Assembly: GCA_947594425.1 (NCBI GenBank)
Contig: CANQED010000018.1
Location: forward strand, 1 to 38,152
Length of the DNA stretch: 38,152 nucleotides
DNA from: an uncultured Ruminiclostridium sp.
Lineage (GTDB): Bacteria; Bacillota; Clostridia; Oscillospirales; Ruminococcaceae
Direction of reading: 5' to 3'
Shown: positions 30,807 to 37,916 of the stretch, piece by piece
Position numbering within the stretch: position 1 is the stretch's first letter
Layout: every line of letters starts with the position of its first letter
Notes under the pieces: generated by a model
The model's input: the letters and a program-made list of their open reading frames with translations, nothing else
What the model was told of the DNA's origin: nothing
Databases searched by the model: none
Program-made: the position numbers and the translations under genes

Positions 30807-31280
30807 TTATGATTTTGATACGCACAGCAATTTTTCTATCTCGCTAAGCAAAGTTTGTTTCATTATCTCAAGCTCAGCGTCATTCGGTTTGTTATCATCC
30901 GAATAAAATTCTTCCCTCGGGTACCACCAAACAGGTCCTCTGCCATTGTTTCCGTAATCGCCGAGATCTCCGCTTACTCTCGGAAATAAATGCCAGTGCA
31001 GGTGTGCGTCACCGTTGCCCAAACATTCATAATTCATCTTTTCCGCGCCGAATGCTTTCGCGACCGCCTCTGCCACAAGCGTCATTTCGGCAAGATATTT
31101 TGCCCTTATATCGCCTTTTAAATCAAACAGCTCGGTAATATGCTCTTTTAGCAAGAACAAAGTATAACCTTTGAAGTGCTGATTGTCGCCGATAACAACA
31201 TAGCCTGTATCAAGCTCTTTGACAAAATACGGGTTCGTTCCCGATTTTATCATCTGTATTCGGTCACATATTACGCACAT
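30807..31280 (-). CDS. HIT family protein
   Basis: 157 residues. The histidine triad is HLHWHLFPR (93-101), with the middle His of the H-x-H-x-H set as nucleophile. The N-terminal CVIC (2-5) pair with the later His is the zinc site of many bacterial HIT proteins. These enzymes hydrolyse nucleotidyl phosphoramidates or dinucleoside polyphosphates. AGGAG lies before the ATG. The gene stands alone between two direct repeats. Confidence 0.92.
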   Translation of the reverse strand: MCVICDRIQMIKSGTNPYFVKELDTGYVVIGDNQHFKGYTLFLLKEHITELFDLKGDIRAKYLAEMTLVAEAVAKAFGAEKMNYECLGNGDAHLHWHLFPRVSGDLGDYGNNGRGPVWWYPREEFYSDDNKPNDAELEIMKQTLLSEIEKLLCVSKS

Positions 31281-31312
31281 CGTTTTCTCTCCTTAAATGC
31301 CTATTATGTATT

Positions 31313-31381
31313 CTTTTTTGGGTGGGAAGTTAAAGGCGCTGCCCCCATGATCCCGCCTATCCTCGCCGAATTTATAGGCGC
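31313..31381 (+). repeat. about 68-bp direct repeat, right copy
   Basis: Second copy of the repeat at 30712-30779. The core CCGCCTATCCTCGCCGAATT is identical. It lies between the HIT gene start and the end of the flavoprotein gene. Confidence 0.75.
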
Positions 31382-31389
31382 GCAAATTT

Positions 31390-31929
31390 TTATATACTAT
31401 CGCAAAATTGTAAAATCTCGGCTTTTCTTCCCTCCACATCGTCTTTATATTCTATCGAGCTTAAGCCCAGCCTGCCGCAGCATTCTATTTCCATATGCCC
31501 GTAAAAATGCTCTATGGTTTCAAATATCCGCAGGCATTCTCTCATACTCGACCCCGTCCTAAGCGCCGCCACATAGCCTTTCTTCCCCGCACTTAAGGCC
31601 GCGTGCGGCTCGTGGGTATTGCACCACGGCGTACACCTGTCGATAAAAGCCTTGAACTGCCCGGGGATATCCGCCCAGTACGACGGCGATACCGATACGA
31701 TAATATCCGCCCATTCGTAGCAGTCGATAATTTTCCCGACGTCGTCATTTTGGACGCATTTTGCGGTATTGTGGCATGTCCTGCACCCCTTACAAAAGGC
31801 GAAAGCAAAATCGTCGATACAGATACTCTTCACCTCGTGCCGTTTACTAAGGCTTTCGGATATTATCCTTGCAATTTCCGCGGTCGCACCGTTCCTGACA
31901 GGGCTGCAATTGACTATCAGAGCTTTCAT
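31390..31929 (-). CDS. NADPH-dependent FMN reductase-like flavoprotein with cysteine cluster
   Basis: 179 residues. The N-terminal KALIVNCSPVRNGATAEIA is the phosphate-binding start of flavodoxin-fold FMN reductases. A cysteine cluster CKGCRTCHNTAKC (about 46-58) matches the iron-sulfur flavoprotein type, where it binds a 4Fe-4S cluster. VSPSYWADIPGQFKAFIDR is the family's FMN-contact region. It likely transfers electrons to an unknown acceptor. AAAGGAG precedes the ATG, and its promoter is at 31985-32013. Confidence 0.88.
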   Translation of the reverse strand: MKALIVNCSPVRNGATAEIARIISESLSKRHEVKSICIDDFAFAFCKGCRTCHNTAKCVQNDDVGKIIDCYEWADIIVSVSPSYWADIPGQFKAFIDRCTPWCNTHEPHAALSAGKKGYVAALRTGSSMRECLRIFETIEHFYGHMEIECCGRLGLSSIEYKDDVEGRKAEILQFCDSI

Positions 31930-31984
31930 TCATTCTCCTTTCACAAAATCTGAGTTTATAACCGTCTAAAAAGTATTGCTTATA

Positions 31985-32013
31985 AATATATCATAAAATT
32001 TATGAAATGTCAA
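31985..32013 (-). promoter_or_regulatory. promoter of the flavoprotein gene
   Basis: Minus-strand TTGACA (32008-32013) and TATATT (31985-31990), 17-base spacer. Confidence 0.75.
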
Positions 32014-32045
32014 CAGCGAGTAGGCATTATTTTTTACCCTTTCTG

Positions 32046-32074
32046 TTGACAAAATAAACAGAAGATCCTATAAT
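32046..32074 (+). promoter_or_regulatory. promoter of the small-gene island
   Basis: Consensus TTGACA (32046-32051) and TATAAT (32069-32074), 17-base spacer, 22 bases before the ATG at 32097. Divergent from the flavoprotein promoter. Confidence 0.85.
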
Positions 32075-32096
32075 ATTATTTAATGGAGGTGTTTTT

Positions 32097-32357
32097 ATGG
32101 CTGCTGCTTACGATGTTGCATTTGAATACGAAATTGCAAATGAAGTTATTGCAAGTATCAACGGTTTTATTTCCCGAAATTATGACATGCCTGATGATGA
32201 ATTGCCCGAAAAGGTGGCTGAGATAAACAGCGAAACTCAAGAGATCTATGAAAAGCTTCCCCTTGAAGAAGATCATGATAAAACCGTGGGATATAAAAAT
32301 AGGCTTATAGAGCTTTTAAAATCGCTTAAATCGATAACTCCGCAGCCGCACAGATAA
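32097..32357 (+). CDS. small acidic protein, paralogue family X (copy 1)
   Basis: 86 residues with a strong GGAGG site. It is predicted helical and acidic, with a conserved start AAYDVAFEYEIANEVIA and end TPQPHR shared with the copy at 34871-35128 (about 60 percent identical by eye, also similar at the DNA level including the ribosome binding site). I recognise no domain. It is the first gene after the island promoter and is followed by a decayed copy of a second small family (Y). Position in a duplicated set of small acidic genes suggests an immunity or antitoxin type role, but this is only inference. Confidence 0.75.
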   Translation: MAAAYDVAFEYEIANEVIASINGFISRNYDMPDDELPEKVAEINSETQEIYEKLPLEEDHDKTVGYKNRLIELLKSLKSITPQPHR

Positions 32358-32384
32358 ATTGAAGCTTTTTTTAGGAGAGAAAAT

Positions 32385-32486
32385 TATATCGTCGAAAACG
32401 ATATTAAAGGTAAAGTACCCGGCGGATACGGTGACATTTATCCGTTATTTGATTGCACAGAAGATCAAATAAAGAAGATATCATAA
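32385..32486 (+). pseudogene. truncated copy of small family Y (SH3-like, DUF4926-like)
   Basis: No start codon. The frame encodes YIVENDIKGKVPGGYGDIYPLFDC and then TEDQIKKIS before the stop, matching the C-terminal half of the gene at 34595-34762. The first half is missing, although an AGGAGAG site lies just upstream at 32373. Homology continues past the stop to about 32524 (GCTGACGAAAGCATATAG). Confidence 0.75.
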
Positions 32487-32537
32487 GTCCTTATGAGGTT
32501 TATGTCTGCTGACGAAAGCATATAGGAGAGAATAAAG

Positions 32538-32795
32538 ATGACTGAAAAAGAAGAAGAACTTTGTGATTTGTTGTTAAGCTTGCCTTGCGAAACGGAAGAA
32601 GAAATACCAAACGAACACACATATGCAAGGATAATCATTGCCATTTATGCGAAAGATAACGGCTTGACGGAGGAGTTTATAGAAAAGATAAAAGGGTTAG
32701 ATAACCCTACTCTTGAAGAAGTAGATAAATTGTTATTGGGCGATTTGCCGCCGCTTGAAATAGACTACGAAGATGATGATTATGACGAAGAATAA
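32538..32795 (+). CDS. small acidic protein of unknown function
   Basis: 85 residues, TAGGAGAG before the ATG. It is very acidic, beginning TEKEEELCDLLLSL and ending PPLEIDYEDDDYDEE, with mostly helical sequence between. No family is recognised. It lies in the island of small genes and could be cotranscribed with 32097. Charge and size resemble immunity or antitoxin proteins, but no partner is visible. Confidence 0.65.
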   Translation: MTEKEEELCDLLLSLPCETEEEIPNEHTYARIIIAIYAKDNGLTEEFIEKIKGLDNPTLEEVDKLLLGDLPPLEIDYEDDDYDEE

Positions 32796-32909
32796 TTAAA
32801 TCATCGGTCAATTGAATAATTTAAGCGCTTTACGCTGCACCCGCAGCGGCAAGCCGTGATTACAATGAAGCTTATAGAAAGCGAGATAAAGAGTTAAGAG
32901 GTGACTAAA

Positions 32910-33158
32910 ATGGCAAATAAGCCTATCCCTCCGACTTTGGAAAAATACACTGAGGTCGTAAAGGAATTATGCAAAAACGATTATCCAGAAATCTACAAGC
33001 TAAGGCTTAAAGATTATCTTGAAACCGAAGAAGCGGCAGAAGTAATTAAGAATGATTACGACAATTACTGTATGGAACTTGAAAAAGGTATGGAAGAAAA
33101 GTATTTTCTCGGTGCTTGTGCAAGTGCTACAGAATATAATCTGTATATGCTGTCGTAA
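32910..33158 (+). CDS. small protein of unknown function
   Basis: 82 residues from the ATG at 32910, with AAGAGGTG upstream (a GTG three codons earlier lies within that site). Sequence starts ANKPIPPTLEKYTEVVKELC and is helical and charged, with six Tyr in the second half. No family is recognised. Upstream, 32820-32899 encodes in one frame a C-terminal-looking fragment with no start (LHPQRQAVITMKLIESEIKS), perhaps gene debris. Confidence 0.6.
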   Translation: MANKPIPPTLEKYTEVVKELCKNDYPEIYKLRLKDYLETEEAAEVIKNDYDNYCMELEKGMEEKYFLGACASATEYNLYMLS

Positions 33159-33199
33159 CTTAATCACGATAATATGACAATATGAAAGGAGGAATAAAA

Positions 33200-33328
33200 A
33201 TGTCAGAACCTATGACTGATAAGCAAATGGAAGTATTATTAAATTTGATAGCCGACAAATTCTCCTATTGTAAAACAATGGAAGAAGTTAAAAAGGTTAT
33301 AGACGAATTAAGACAAATGGCAAAATAA
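33200..33328 (+). CDS. 42-residue helical protein
   Basis: ATG at 33200 with a near-perfect AAAGGAGGAATAAAA site, stop at 33328. The product (SEPMTDKQMEVLLNLIADKF..ELRQMAK) is a short amphipathic helical peptide with heptad-like Leu/Ile/Val spacing. Unknown family. The strong site supports real translation despite the small size. Confidence 0.6.
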   Translation: MSEPMTDKQMEVLLNLIADKFSYCKTMEEVKKVIDELRQMAK

Positions 33329-33378
33329 GCTTTCTAAATCAATATTGGCTTATCAAATAATTATAATGGGGAGAAATT

Positions 33379-33639
33379 ATGTGCCGTAGATTTGAAGAAT
33401 GGTCATCCGAGATCCAAAAATACTGTGAAGAAAACGACCTCGACTTTGAAAAAGCAAAGAAAATGGTAAAAAGCTGGGGAAAAAATAATCTAATGCTACT
33501 ATACTATGACCCGAGTATGTCAAAGGGTTTGGGTTTACTTGATGAAACGCCGTTGCCTTTGGCTTTGCATATTTATAAGGGTGAAAACGGCGAACTGATA
33601 TTTGAGCAGACCGAATATACACGAAAGTATTTGACTTGA
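33379..33639 (+). CDS. small protein of unknown function
   Basis: 86 residues, GGGGAG before the ATG. N-terminal CRRFEEWSSEIQKYCEENDLDFEKAKKMVKSWG is helical and charged; the second half (LLYYDPSMSKGLGLLDETPLPLALHIYKGENGELIFEQTEYT) looks like beta strands. No family recognised. Last of three small genes lying between two copies of a TTAAGC(C)GCTTTACG repeat (32821 and 33658). Confidence 0.65.
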   Translation: MCRRFEEWSSEIQKYCEENDLDFEKAKKMVKSWGKNNLMLLYYDPSMSKGLGLLDETPLPLALHIYKGENGELIFEQTEYTRKYLT

Positions 33640-33656
33640 TTTTATGAATTAAATTT

Positions 33657-33785
33657 TTTAAGCCGCTTTACGACGTCGAGAAGAAGTCAAACGGGCTGTA
33701 TACCTATTCCCGCGAGCCGAAATTCGACCCCGAAAAGATGGACTTTATACGGCAGATTTTCTCGCGTAAAGCGGGGATAGAATAG
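33657..33785 (+). pseudogene. 3' fragment of an unidentified gene
   Basis: An open frame without a start (FKPLYDVEKKSNGLYTYSRE, then FDPEKMDFIRQIFSRKAGIE and stop). Its base and codon use (CCG, GTC, CGC, GAC) is that of the backbone genes, unlike the AT-rich genes around it. It therefore looks like the tail of a chromosomal gene interrupted by the island or moved here. It matches no other gene in the window. Confidence 0.5.
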
Positions 33786-33813
33786 GGGCTCAAATTATAC
33801 ACGTTATTTTTTG

Positions 33814-33849
33814 AAATAGGTTGACTTTATCCTATTTTTTGAGTATAAT
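33814..33849 (+). promoter_or_regulatory. phd-doc promoter with overlapping operator
   Basis: TTGACT (33821-33826) and TATAAT (33844-33849), 17-base spacer. The -35 box is embedded in a dyad AAATAGG (33814-33820) ... CCTATTT (33831-33837), suited to autorepression by the Phd protein. Confidence 0.7.
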
Positions 33850-33869
33850 AAAAATGGAGGTGTATGTAA

Positions 33870-34112
33870 ATGACTATCAATACCAAAACAATGGTTTCAA
33901 TTACAGAGGCTAATCAAAACTTTTCAAGGGTTGCTCGGCTTGTTGACGAGAATGGGGTTGCAGTCATTCTGAAAAACAATGTGCCGCGCTATCTTGTTGT
34001 AGAATTCGGTCAGGCAGAGTCCGAGCAGCTGGCTTCAGACGAGGACGTTATGGCACTATCCAAGCGCCTTATCGAAAAAAACAGGCAGGCTTATGAGGCT
34101 CTTGCCAAATGA
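33870..34112 (+). CDS. phd: Phd/YefM family antitoxin
   Basis: 80 residues, GGAGG before the ATG. The N-terminal SITEANQNFSRVARLVDENGVAVILKNNVPRYLVV is the Phd/YefM DNA-binding fold, and the C-terminal helix (SKRLIEKNRQAYEALAK) is the part that binds the toxin. It overlaps the doc start by 4 bases. It should repress its own promoter through the dyad at 33814-33837. The adjacent toxin is frameshifted, so the antitoxin may now stand alone. Confidence 0.88.
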   Translation: MTINTKTMVSITEANQNFSRVARLVDENGVAVILKNNVPRYLVVEFGQAESEQLASDEDVMALSKRLIEKNRQAYEALAK

Positions 34113-34481
34113 AACGGCTGACTAAAGAACAGGTCCTTTTACTCCACAGCGCCTTAACACAAGAAACAGGAGGCTCTGATGGAATTCGTGATGAAGGACT
34201 TTTGGAGTCTGCCTTAGAAACACCGTTTCAAAGCTTTGGAGGGTCAGACGTCTATCCTTCTATTCAGCAAAAAGCTGCGCGTTTAGGGTTCGGCCTAATT
34301 CAAAATCACGCATTCATAGATGGTAATAAACGAATAGGTGCACATGCTTGTGTTTTTGTCACTGAACGGAATTGAGCTTACTTATACGCAATCAGAGCTT
34401 TTCGATATGGTTCTTGCTGTTGCTGACGGAAAGCGCTCCTTTGACGATATGGTAAAATGGGTCATTGAACATCAGGAATGA
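34109..34481 (+). pseudogene. doc: Doc (Fic-fold) toxin, frameshifted
   Basis: The first 88 codons encode a Doc-like protein with the Fic-type motif HAFIDGNKR intact, starting at an ATG that overlaps phd. At about 34340 the frame shifts: the original frame stops at 34375, while a second frame from 34344 gives MLVFLSLNGIELTYTQSELF and the normal Doc C-terminus to the stop at 34481. Net change is one base extra or two missing. Doc proteins phosphorylate EF-Tu. The truncated product lacks the last helices, so toxicity is doubtful. Confidence 0.8.
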
Positions 34482-34594
34482 ATAATAAGGCGTGTTTTAA
34501 TCGGTGTGTAGGATCTTCTTATCTCGCAGACAGGAAAACTAACGAACGGCACTTCTTTTTCACCACTCACCATATATTCATAGGAGGGCTGAAG

Positions 34595-34762
34595 ATGTTT
34601 GAATTGTACGAAGAAGTAATAATACTTTCCAACGGTTTGACCGGTACGATTGTCGATATCAGCGCAATAAACGGCAAAACGAAGTACACGGTCGAAAGCG
34701 ATATTAAAGGTAAGGTATCCGGCGGATACGGTGATATTTATCCGTTATTTGATTGCACATAA
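34595..34762 (+). CDS. small family Y protein (DUF4926-like), C-terminally truncated
   Basis: 55 residues from the ATG at 34595 with an AGGAGGG site. FELYEEVIILSNGLTGTIVDI looks like a small SH3-like barrel similar to DUF4926 proteins. The frame ends at TAA after PLFDCT; the decayed copy at 32385 has GAA at this codon and continues EDQIKKIS, so a point mutation has removed eight residues here. The two copies have complementary damage. Upstream 34482-34594 holds no gene that I can support. Confidence 0.6.
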   Translation: MFELYEEVIILSNGLTGTIVDISAINGKTKYTVESDIKGKVSGGYGDIYPLFDCT

Positions 34763-34870
34763 GATCAAATAAAGAAGATATTATAAGTCATTATGAGGTT
34801 TAAGTCTGCTGACGAAAGCATATAGCTAAAAATAAAAAGGTCTAAGATGTTACTTGTTGGAGGTGTTTGT

Positions 34871-35128
34871 ATGGCTGCTTATGACGTCGCGTTTGAATAT
34901 GAAATTGCAAATGAAGTTATCGCCGAAATTAAGGGCTTTATTTTCAGAAATTATCTTTTAACGGGGAAAACAATGCCCAAAGAAGTTGCTGAAATTGATA
35001 AGGAAAGCCGAGAAATATATAAAAAGCTGCCGCTTGAGCATGATATTGATAATATGCGCGCATATAAAAATCATCTCATTGAACTTATGAAGTCAGTTAA
35101 ACAGATGACCCCGCAGCCGCACAGATAA
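34871..35128 (+). CDS. small acidic protein, paralogue family X (copy 2)
   Basis: 85 residues from the ATG at 34871, chosen because GGAGG lies directly before it and because the protein then aligns from its first residue with copy 1 (AAYDVAFEYEIANEVIA ... MTPQPHR). An ATG at 34847 is in frame but has no site. No promoter is seen close by, so it is probably read from further upstream. A terminator follows at 35132. Confidence 0.75.
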   Translation: MAAYDVAFEYEIANEVIAEIKGFIFRNYLLTGKTMPKEVAEIDKESREIYKKLPLEHDIDNMRAYKNHLIELMKSVKQMTPQPHR

Positions 35129-35131
35129 AAA

Positions 35132-35157
35132 GAAAAGCAGCCCTTTGAGGCTGTTTT
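35132..35157 (+). terminator. terminator at the end of the small-gene island
   Basis: CAGCC (35137-35141) pairs with GGCTG (35148-35152), extended by AAAA/TTTT pairing, with a T run. Confidence 0.65.
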
Positions 35158-35299
35158 TCATTTTTATGGTTACGGCAAAAAGCAACACAAGCTCCACACG
35201 CCCATGCGGGGCGCGACCTACACATTTTATAATATATACCGTATGTCAATGCCGAAATCAATAGATTTTGACGTTCTTTTGTAAAAAATCAAAAAGGAC

Positions 35300-35328
35300 T
35301 TTACACGCAATAAATTAAGTGCTATAAT
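35300..35328 (+). promoter_or_regulatory. promoter of the tandem HicB genes
   Basis: TTTACA (35300-35305) and TATAAT (35323-35328), 17-base spacer. Confidence 0.75.
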
Positions 35329-35334
35329 TTAAAG

Positions 35335-35500
35335 AGGAAGAATTGAAGAATACCACGGTCATTAAATCCCATGCAAAAAAGTGCGTGTAACGGTTCCCCA
35401 TCCGTGAAAGGATAAACCGATAAAAACACTTCACAGCATTGAAAAGCAGGCGGGCTTTACATTTTAAGTCCCATAATGCAAATATCGAAAGGAGTTTGTT
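35335..35500 (+). other. long leader before the first HicB gene
   Basis: About 165 bases of transcribed leader with no convincing gene; it was checked for a HicA remnant and none is seen. Short pairings are possible (CGGTT ... AACCG around 35391-35420) but no known riboswitch. The stretch 35160-35299 holds nothing that I can name. Confidence 0.4.
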
Positions 35501-35908
35501 ATGTACCCCGATAAGTATAGATTTATCGCTGTGTTGGAATACACAGACACAGGCACAATAGGAGTTTATTTTCCCGACCTGCCCGGCTGCATAAGCACCG
35601 CGGACAGCGCCGGCGAAGCCGCAGAAAACGCAAAAGAGGCGTTGAGCCTGCACATTTACGGAATGGAAGAAGACAATGAGGAAATACCCGCACCGTCTGA
35701 CCTTAAGGATATAGTGCTCGAAAGCAATGAAATGCCGCTATACGTTGAGGTCTATATGAAACCGTTTCGTGAGAAAATGCGCAAACGATTTGTAAAGAAA
35801 ACGCTCTCCGTTCCTGCTTGGATAAATGCAATGGCGGAAGAACAGGGTATAAATTTTTCCGCCGTTTTGCAAAAAGCTCTTAAAGAAGAATTAGGCGTGA
35901 ATGATTGA
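35501..35908 (+). CDS. HicB family antitoxin without a HicA partner (first of two)
   Basis: 135 residues, AAAGGAG before the ATG. N-terminal HicB fold (YRFIAVLEYTDTGTIGVYFPDLPGCISTADSAGEAAENAKEALSLH with the family's FPDLPGC core) and C-terminal ribbon-helix-helix (KKTLSVPAWINAMAEEQGINFSAVLQKALKEEL). No HicA reading frame is found on either side or in the leader. It and the next gene are tandem paralogues with almost identical C-terminal tails. It may regulate transcription or neutralise a toxin encoded elsewhere. Confidence 0.88.
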   Translation: MYPDKYRFIAVLEYTDTGTIGVYFPDLPGCISTADSAGEAAENAKEALSLHIYGMEEDNEEIPAPSDLKDIVLESNEMPLYVEVYMKPFREKMRKRFVKKTLSVPAWINAMAEEQGINFSAVLQKALKEELGVND

Positions 35909-35950
35909 TAATCCCCTCTTAAAGTTAAAATATCAAAAGGAGAATGAGTT

Positions 35951-36352
35951 ATGAAATACGCATATCCCGCAATTTTTACATTTAATCCGGAGGACAAAGT
36001 ATATTATGTCAGGTTTCCCGATATCGAAAATTGCTTTACAGACGGAAAGACGCTTGTCGAGGCACTTGAAATGGGTCAAGACGCTTTGACCATTATGCTA
36101 TGTCAAATGGAAGATGATAACGCACAGATCCCCGCCCCGTCGAATTGCTCCGCCATAAAAGCAAAAAGCAATGAAACAGTGTCGTTAGTTTTCGCTGATA
36201 CTACCGAATATCGCCGTCACAACGACAGCAAAGCTGTAAAGAAAACGCTCACCATTCCTAACTGGCTGAACACAATGGCAGAGCGCAAAGGCGTAAACTT
36301 TTCCGCCGTTTTACAAAAAGCTCTTAAAGAAGAGCTGGGCGTGAATAATTGA
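35951..36352 (+). CDS. HicB family antitoxin without a HicA partner (second of two)
   Basis: 133 residues, AAGGAG before the ATG, 42 bases after the first copy. Same architecture: HicB fold (YPAIFTFNPEDKVYYVRFPDIENCFTDGKTLVEALEMGQDAL) and ribbon-helix-helix (KKTLTIPNWLNTMAERKGVNFSAVLQKALKEEL). The last 25 or so codons and the following TTGATAATCCCCTCTTA are nearly identical to those of the first copy, so the pair arose by tandem duplication. The N-terminal part is closer to the HicB at 25455 (VDFTAYRRQNDTKAV against ADTTEYRRHNDSKAV) than to its neighbour. Confidence 0.88.
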   Translation: MKYAYPAIFTFNPEDKVYYVRFPDIENCFTDGKTLVEALEMGQDALTIMLCQMEDDNAQIPAPSNCSAIKAKSNETVSLVFADTTEYRRHNDSKAVKKTLTIPNWLNTMAERKGVNFSAVLQKALKEELGVNN

Positions 36353-36356
36353 TAAT

Positions 36357-36402
36357 CCCCTCTTAGGCGCAAAATATTGCGTTTAAGAGGGGGTCGGTTT
36401 TA
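36357..36402 (+). terminator. terminator after the tandem HicB genes
   Basis: CCCCTCTTAGGCGCAA (36357-36372) pairs with TTGCGTTTAAGAGGGG (36377-36392) with one bulge, then GTCGGTTTT. Only the left arm survives after the first HicB copy. Confidence 0.75.
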
Positions 36403-36526
36403 GCCGGATAAAGGGTCATTATTTTTGAAAAAATGCGTTATATCGCAAATCTACCGCCACAAAAACACCAAATTTGCTCAAAACGTTTTAGGACTTTTTC
36501 CTACTGATTAATTCCTGCTTTTTCTT

Positions 36527-36847
36527 TTAAAACGGGATCGTAAGCGGACTGTCGCCCGTACCCACCTGTAAAGCAGAATACTGTCCCCTGTACTTTTTCG
36601 CAATGAACTCGATCAGAGCTTTGCCATAACCCATACCGTGATATGCGGGCAGGACCGCTATATTCTTTATCTCGAGAACGCCATCACCCTCATCCGTAAC
36701 CACACATTCGGCTTTAACGCCGTCATCGATGAGAGCATACATTGTCCCTCTATCAAGATATCTGTCGATCATATTCTCTTGCTCATCTGCTAACAACAGT
36801 AAGCTGAGGTAGTCTTTTTTATTTGTTTTTATCTCTGTGATATCCAT
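36527..36847 (-). pseudogene. C-terminally truncated GNAT acetyltransferase
   Basis: 106 residues, GAGGTC before the ATG. The acetyl-CoA loop is present (IAVLPAYHGMGYGKALIEFI, about 67-86), but the frame stops right after QVGTGDSPLTIPF. In GNAT proteins of this type the segment continues as YxKCGF with about 35 more residues, and no continuation is seen in any frame downstream. The last strands of the fold and part of the substrate site are therefore missing, so it is likely inactive. Confidence 0.65.
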
Positions 36848-37005
36848 TTTGACCTCGAAAATAAGAAATTGTAACTTTGTTCAAATCATTTACCTATAAA
36901 TTAGACTTAACACACAGCCGTCTTTATACATCATCATACCATACTTCCCCCGAAAAAGCAAGCTTGTTTTCTTATGAAAACATATTGAATGAAGCGTATA
37001 ATACA

Positions 37006-37036
37006 CAAAGGCCCGATGTTTTTCGGAACATCGGGT
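37006..37036 (-). terminator. terminator, minus strand
   Basis: CCCGATGTT (37012-37020) pairs with AACATCGGG (37027-37035); on the minus strand CTTTG follows. Ends the gene at 37054-37725. Confidence 0.65.
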
Positions 37037-37053
37037 CTTATATATTACTTTGC

Positions 37054-37725
37054 TTAAGCTAATTTAAGCGCCGTCTGCATAACTTCATTCGGGTCTTTGT
37101 CCTCAAGCAATTGCCAAACCTTCTTTAACTGAGCCACGAACTTTTCAACCTCATCTATTTTATCCGCTCCGATCATCTGCGTTACCATATAAACAAGCTC
37201 ATCAATAGTTATTTTTGTATGGTCAACGATAGATTTTGCCATTGTGTAGCAGAACACATTTTCAGAATTGGCGATTATACCCGACGAAGAAAAGCAATAC
37301 TTGTAGCACTTTAGATCCACCCTGACTATCGCAAAATTTTCCGGGTAGACGAAAAACATTTTTTCTTCGTGTTCGCCCATTGCGGTATTGCCGATCATAG
37401 TGTCCAAAGCGACGGTTATCAGCTTCTGAAAGCCCTGATTTACCTCATCCCCGCCCTTAAAGAACATATCTATTGCCTCTTTGATAGCGTTATCGCAGCC
37501 TTTCTTAATATCTACATGCTGGCAATTATAATAGCCGATAGCACGCTTGCCTACCACCTCACACTCCGCAGTCCCTCCGCTGGTGAACATTGCTTTCAAC
37601 TCGGATTCAAATTGTGCGCACTTTGCCTGCGCCATTTTCTGAAGAAAACCGAATTGTTCCTTGAGAACCTGCTCCTGTTCGGTCTTTCCCGTTATATCAT
37701 TGATCTTGTCCACAATTTTTGCCAT
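37054..37725 (-). CDS. protein of unknown function, 223 residues
   Basis: ATG at 37725 with GGGAGGAG upstream. It is a soluble, mixed alpha-beta protein without signal peptide or membrane span, with a helical N-terminus (AKIVDKINDITGKTEQEQVLKEQFGFLQKMAQ) and a helical C-terminus (IDEVEKFVAQLKKVWQLLEDKDPNE). The middle contains several cysteines (CEVV, YNCQH, CDN, CYKYC, FCY) with no recognisable metal-binding spacing. I do not recognise the family. It appears to be a single-gene unit; no convincing promoter was found upstream, and 37726-37915 holds no other gene. Confidence 0.75.
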   Translation of the reverse strand: MAKIVDKINDITGKTEQEQVLKEQFGFLQKMAQAKCAQFESELKAMFTSGGTAECEVVGKRAIGYYNCQHVDIKKGCDNAIKEAIDMFFKGGDEVNQGFQKLITVALDTMIGNTAMGEHEEKMFFVYPENFAIVRVDLKCYKYCFSSSGIIANSENVFCYTMAKSIVDHTKITIDELVYMVTQMIGADKIDEVEKFVAQLKKVWQLLEDKDPNEVMQTALKLA

Positions 37726-37916
37726 ATCATTGCTCCTCCCTAAATTTTTATAACCGGCTATATAACCATTATATGGTCAAGCCTTTGTCGATATGAAAAA
37801 TTTTGATCTTGATAGCTGAAAATCTTTTTATATTTAGTGAAAAAGCCTGCGACGGCTCCTCATTTAGAAGAGCATTCACAGGCGATCCGTACATATTGAC
37901 ATAAATCTCAGGACGC

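Noticed and set aside
35335-35500. Degraded hicA in the leader of the tandem HicB genes
   Set aside because: No frame shows the HicA lysine-rich start or the GGNHDIY-type active site.
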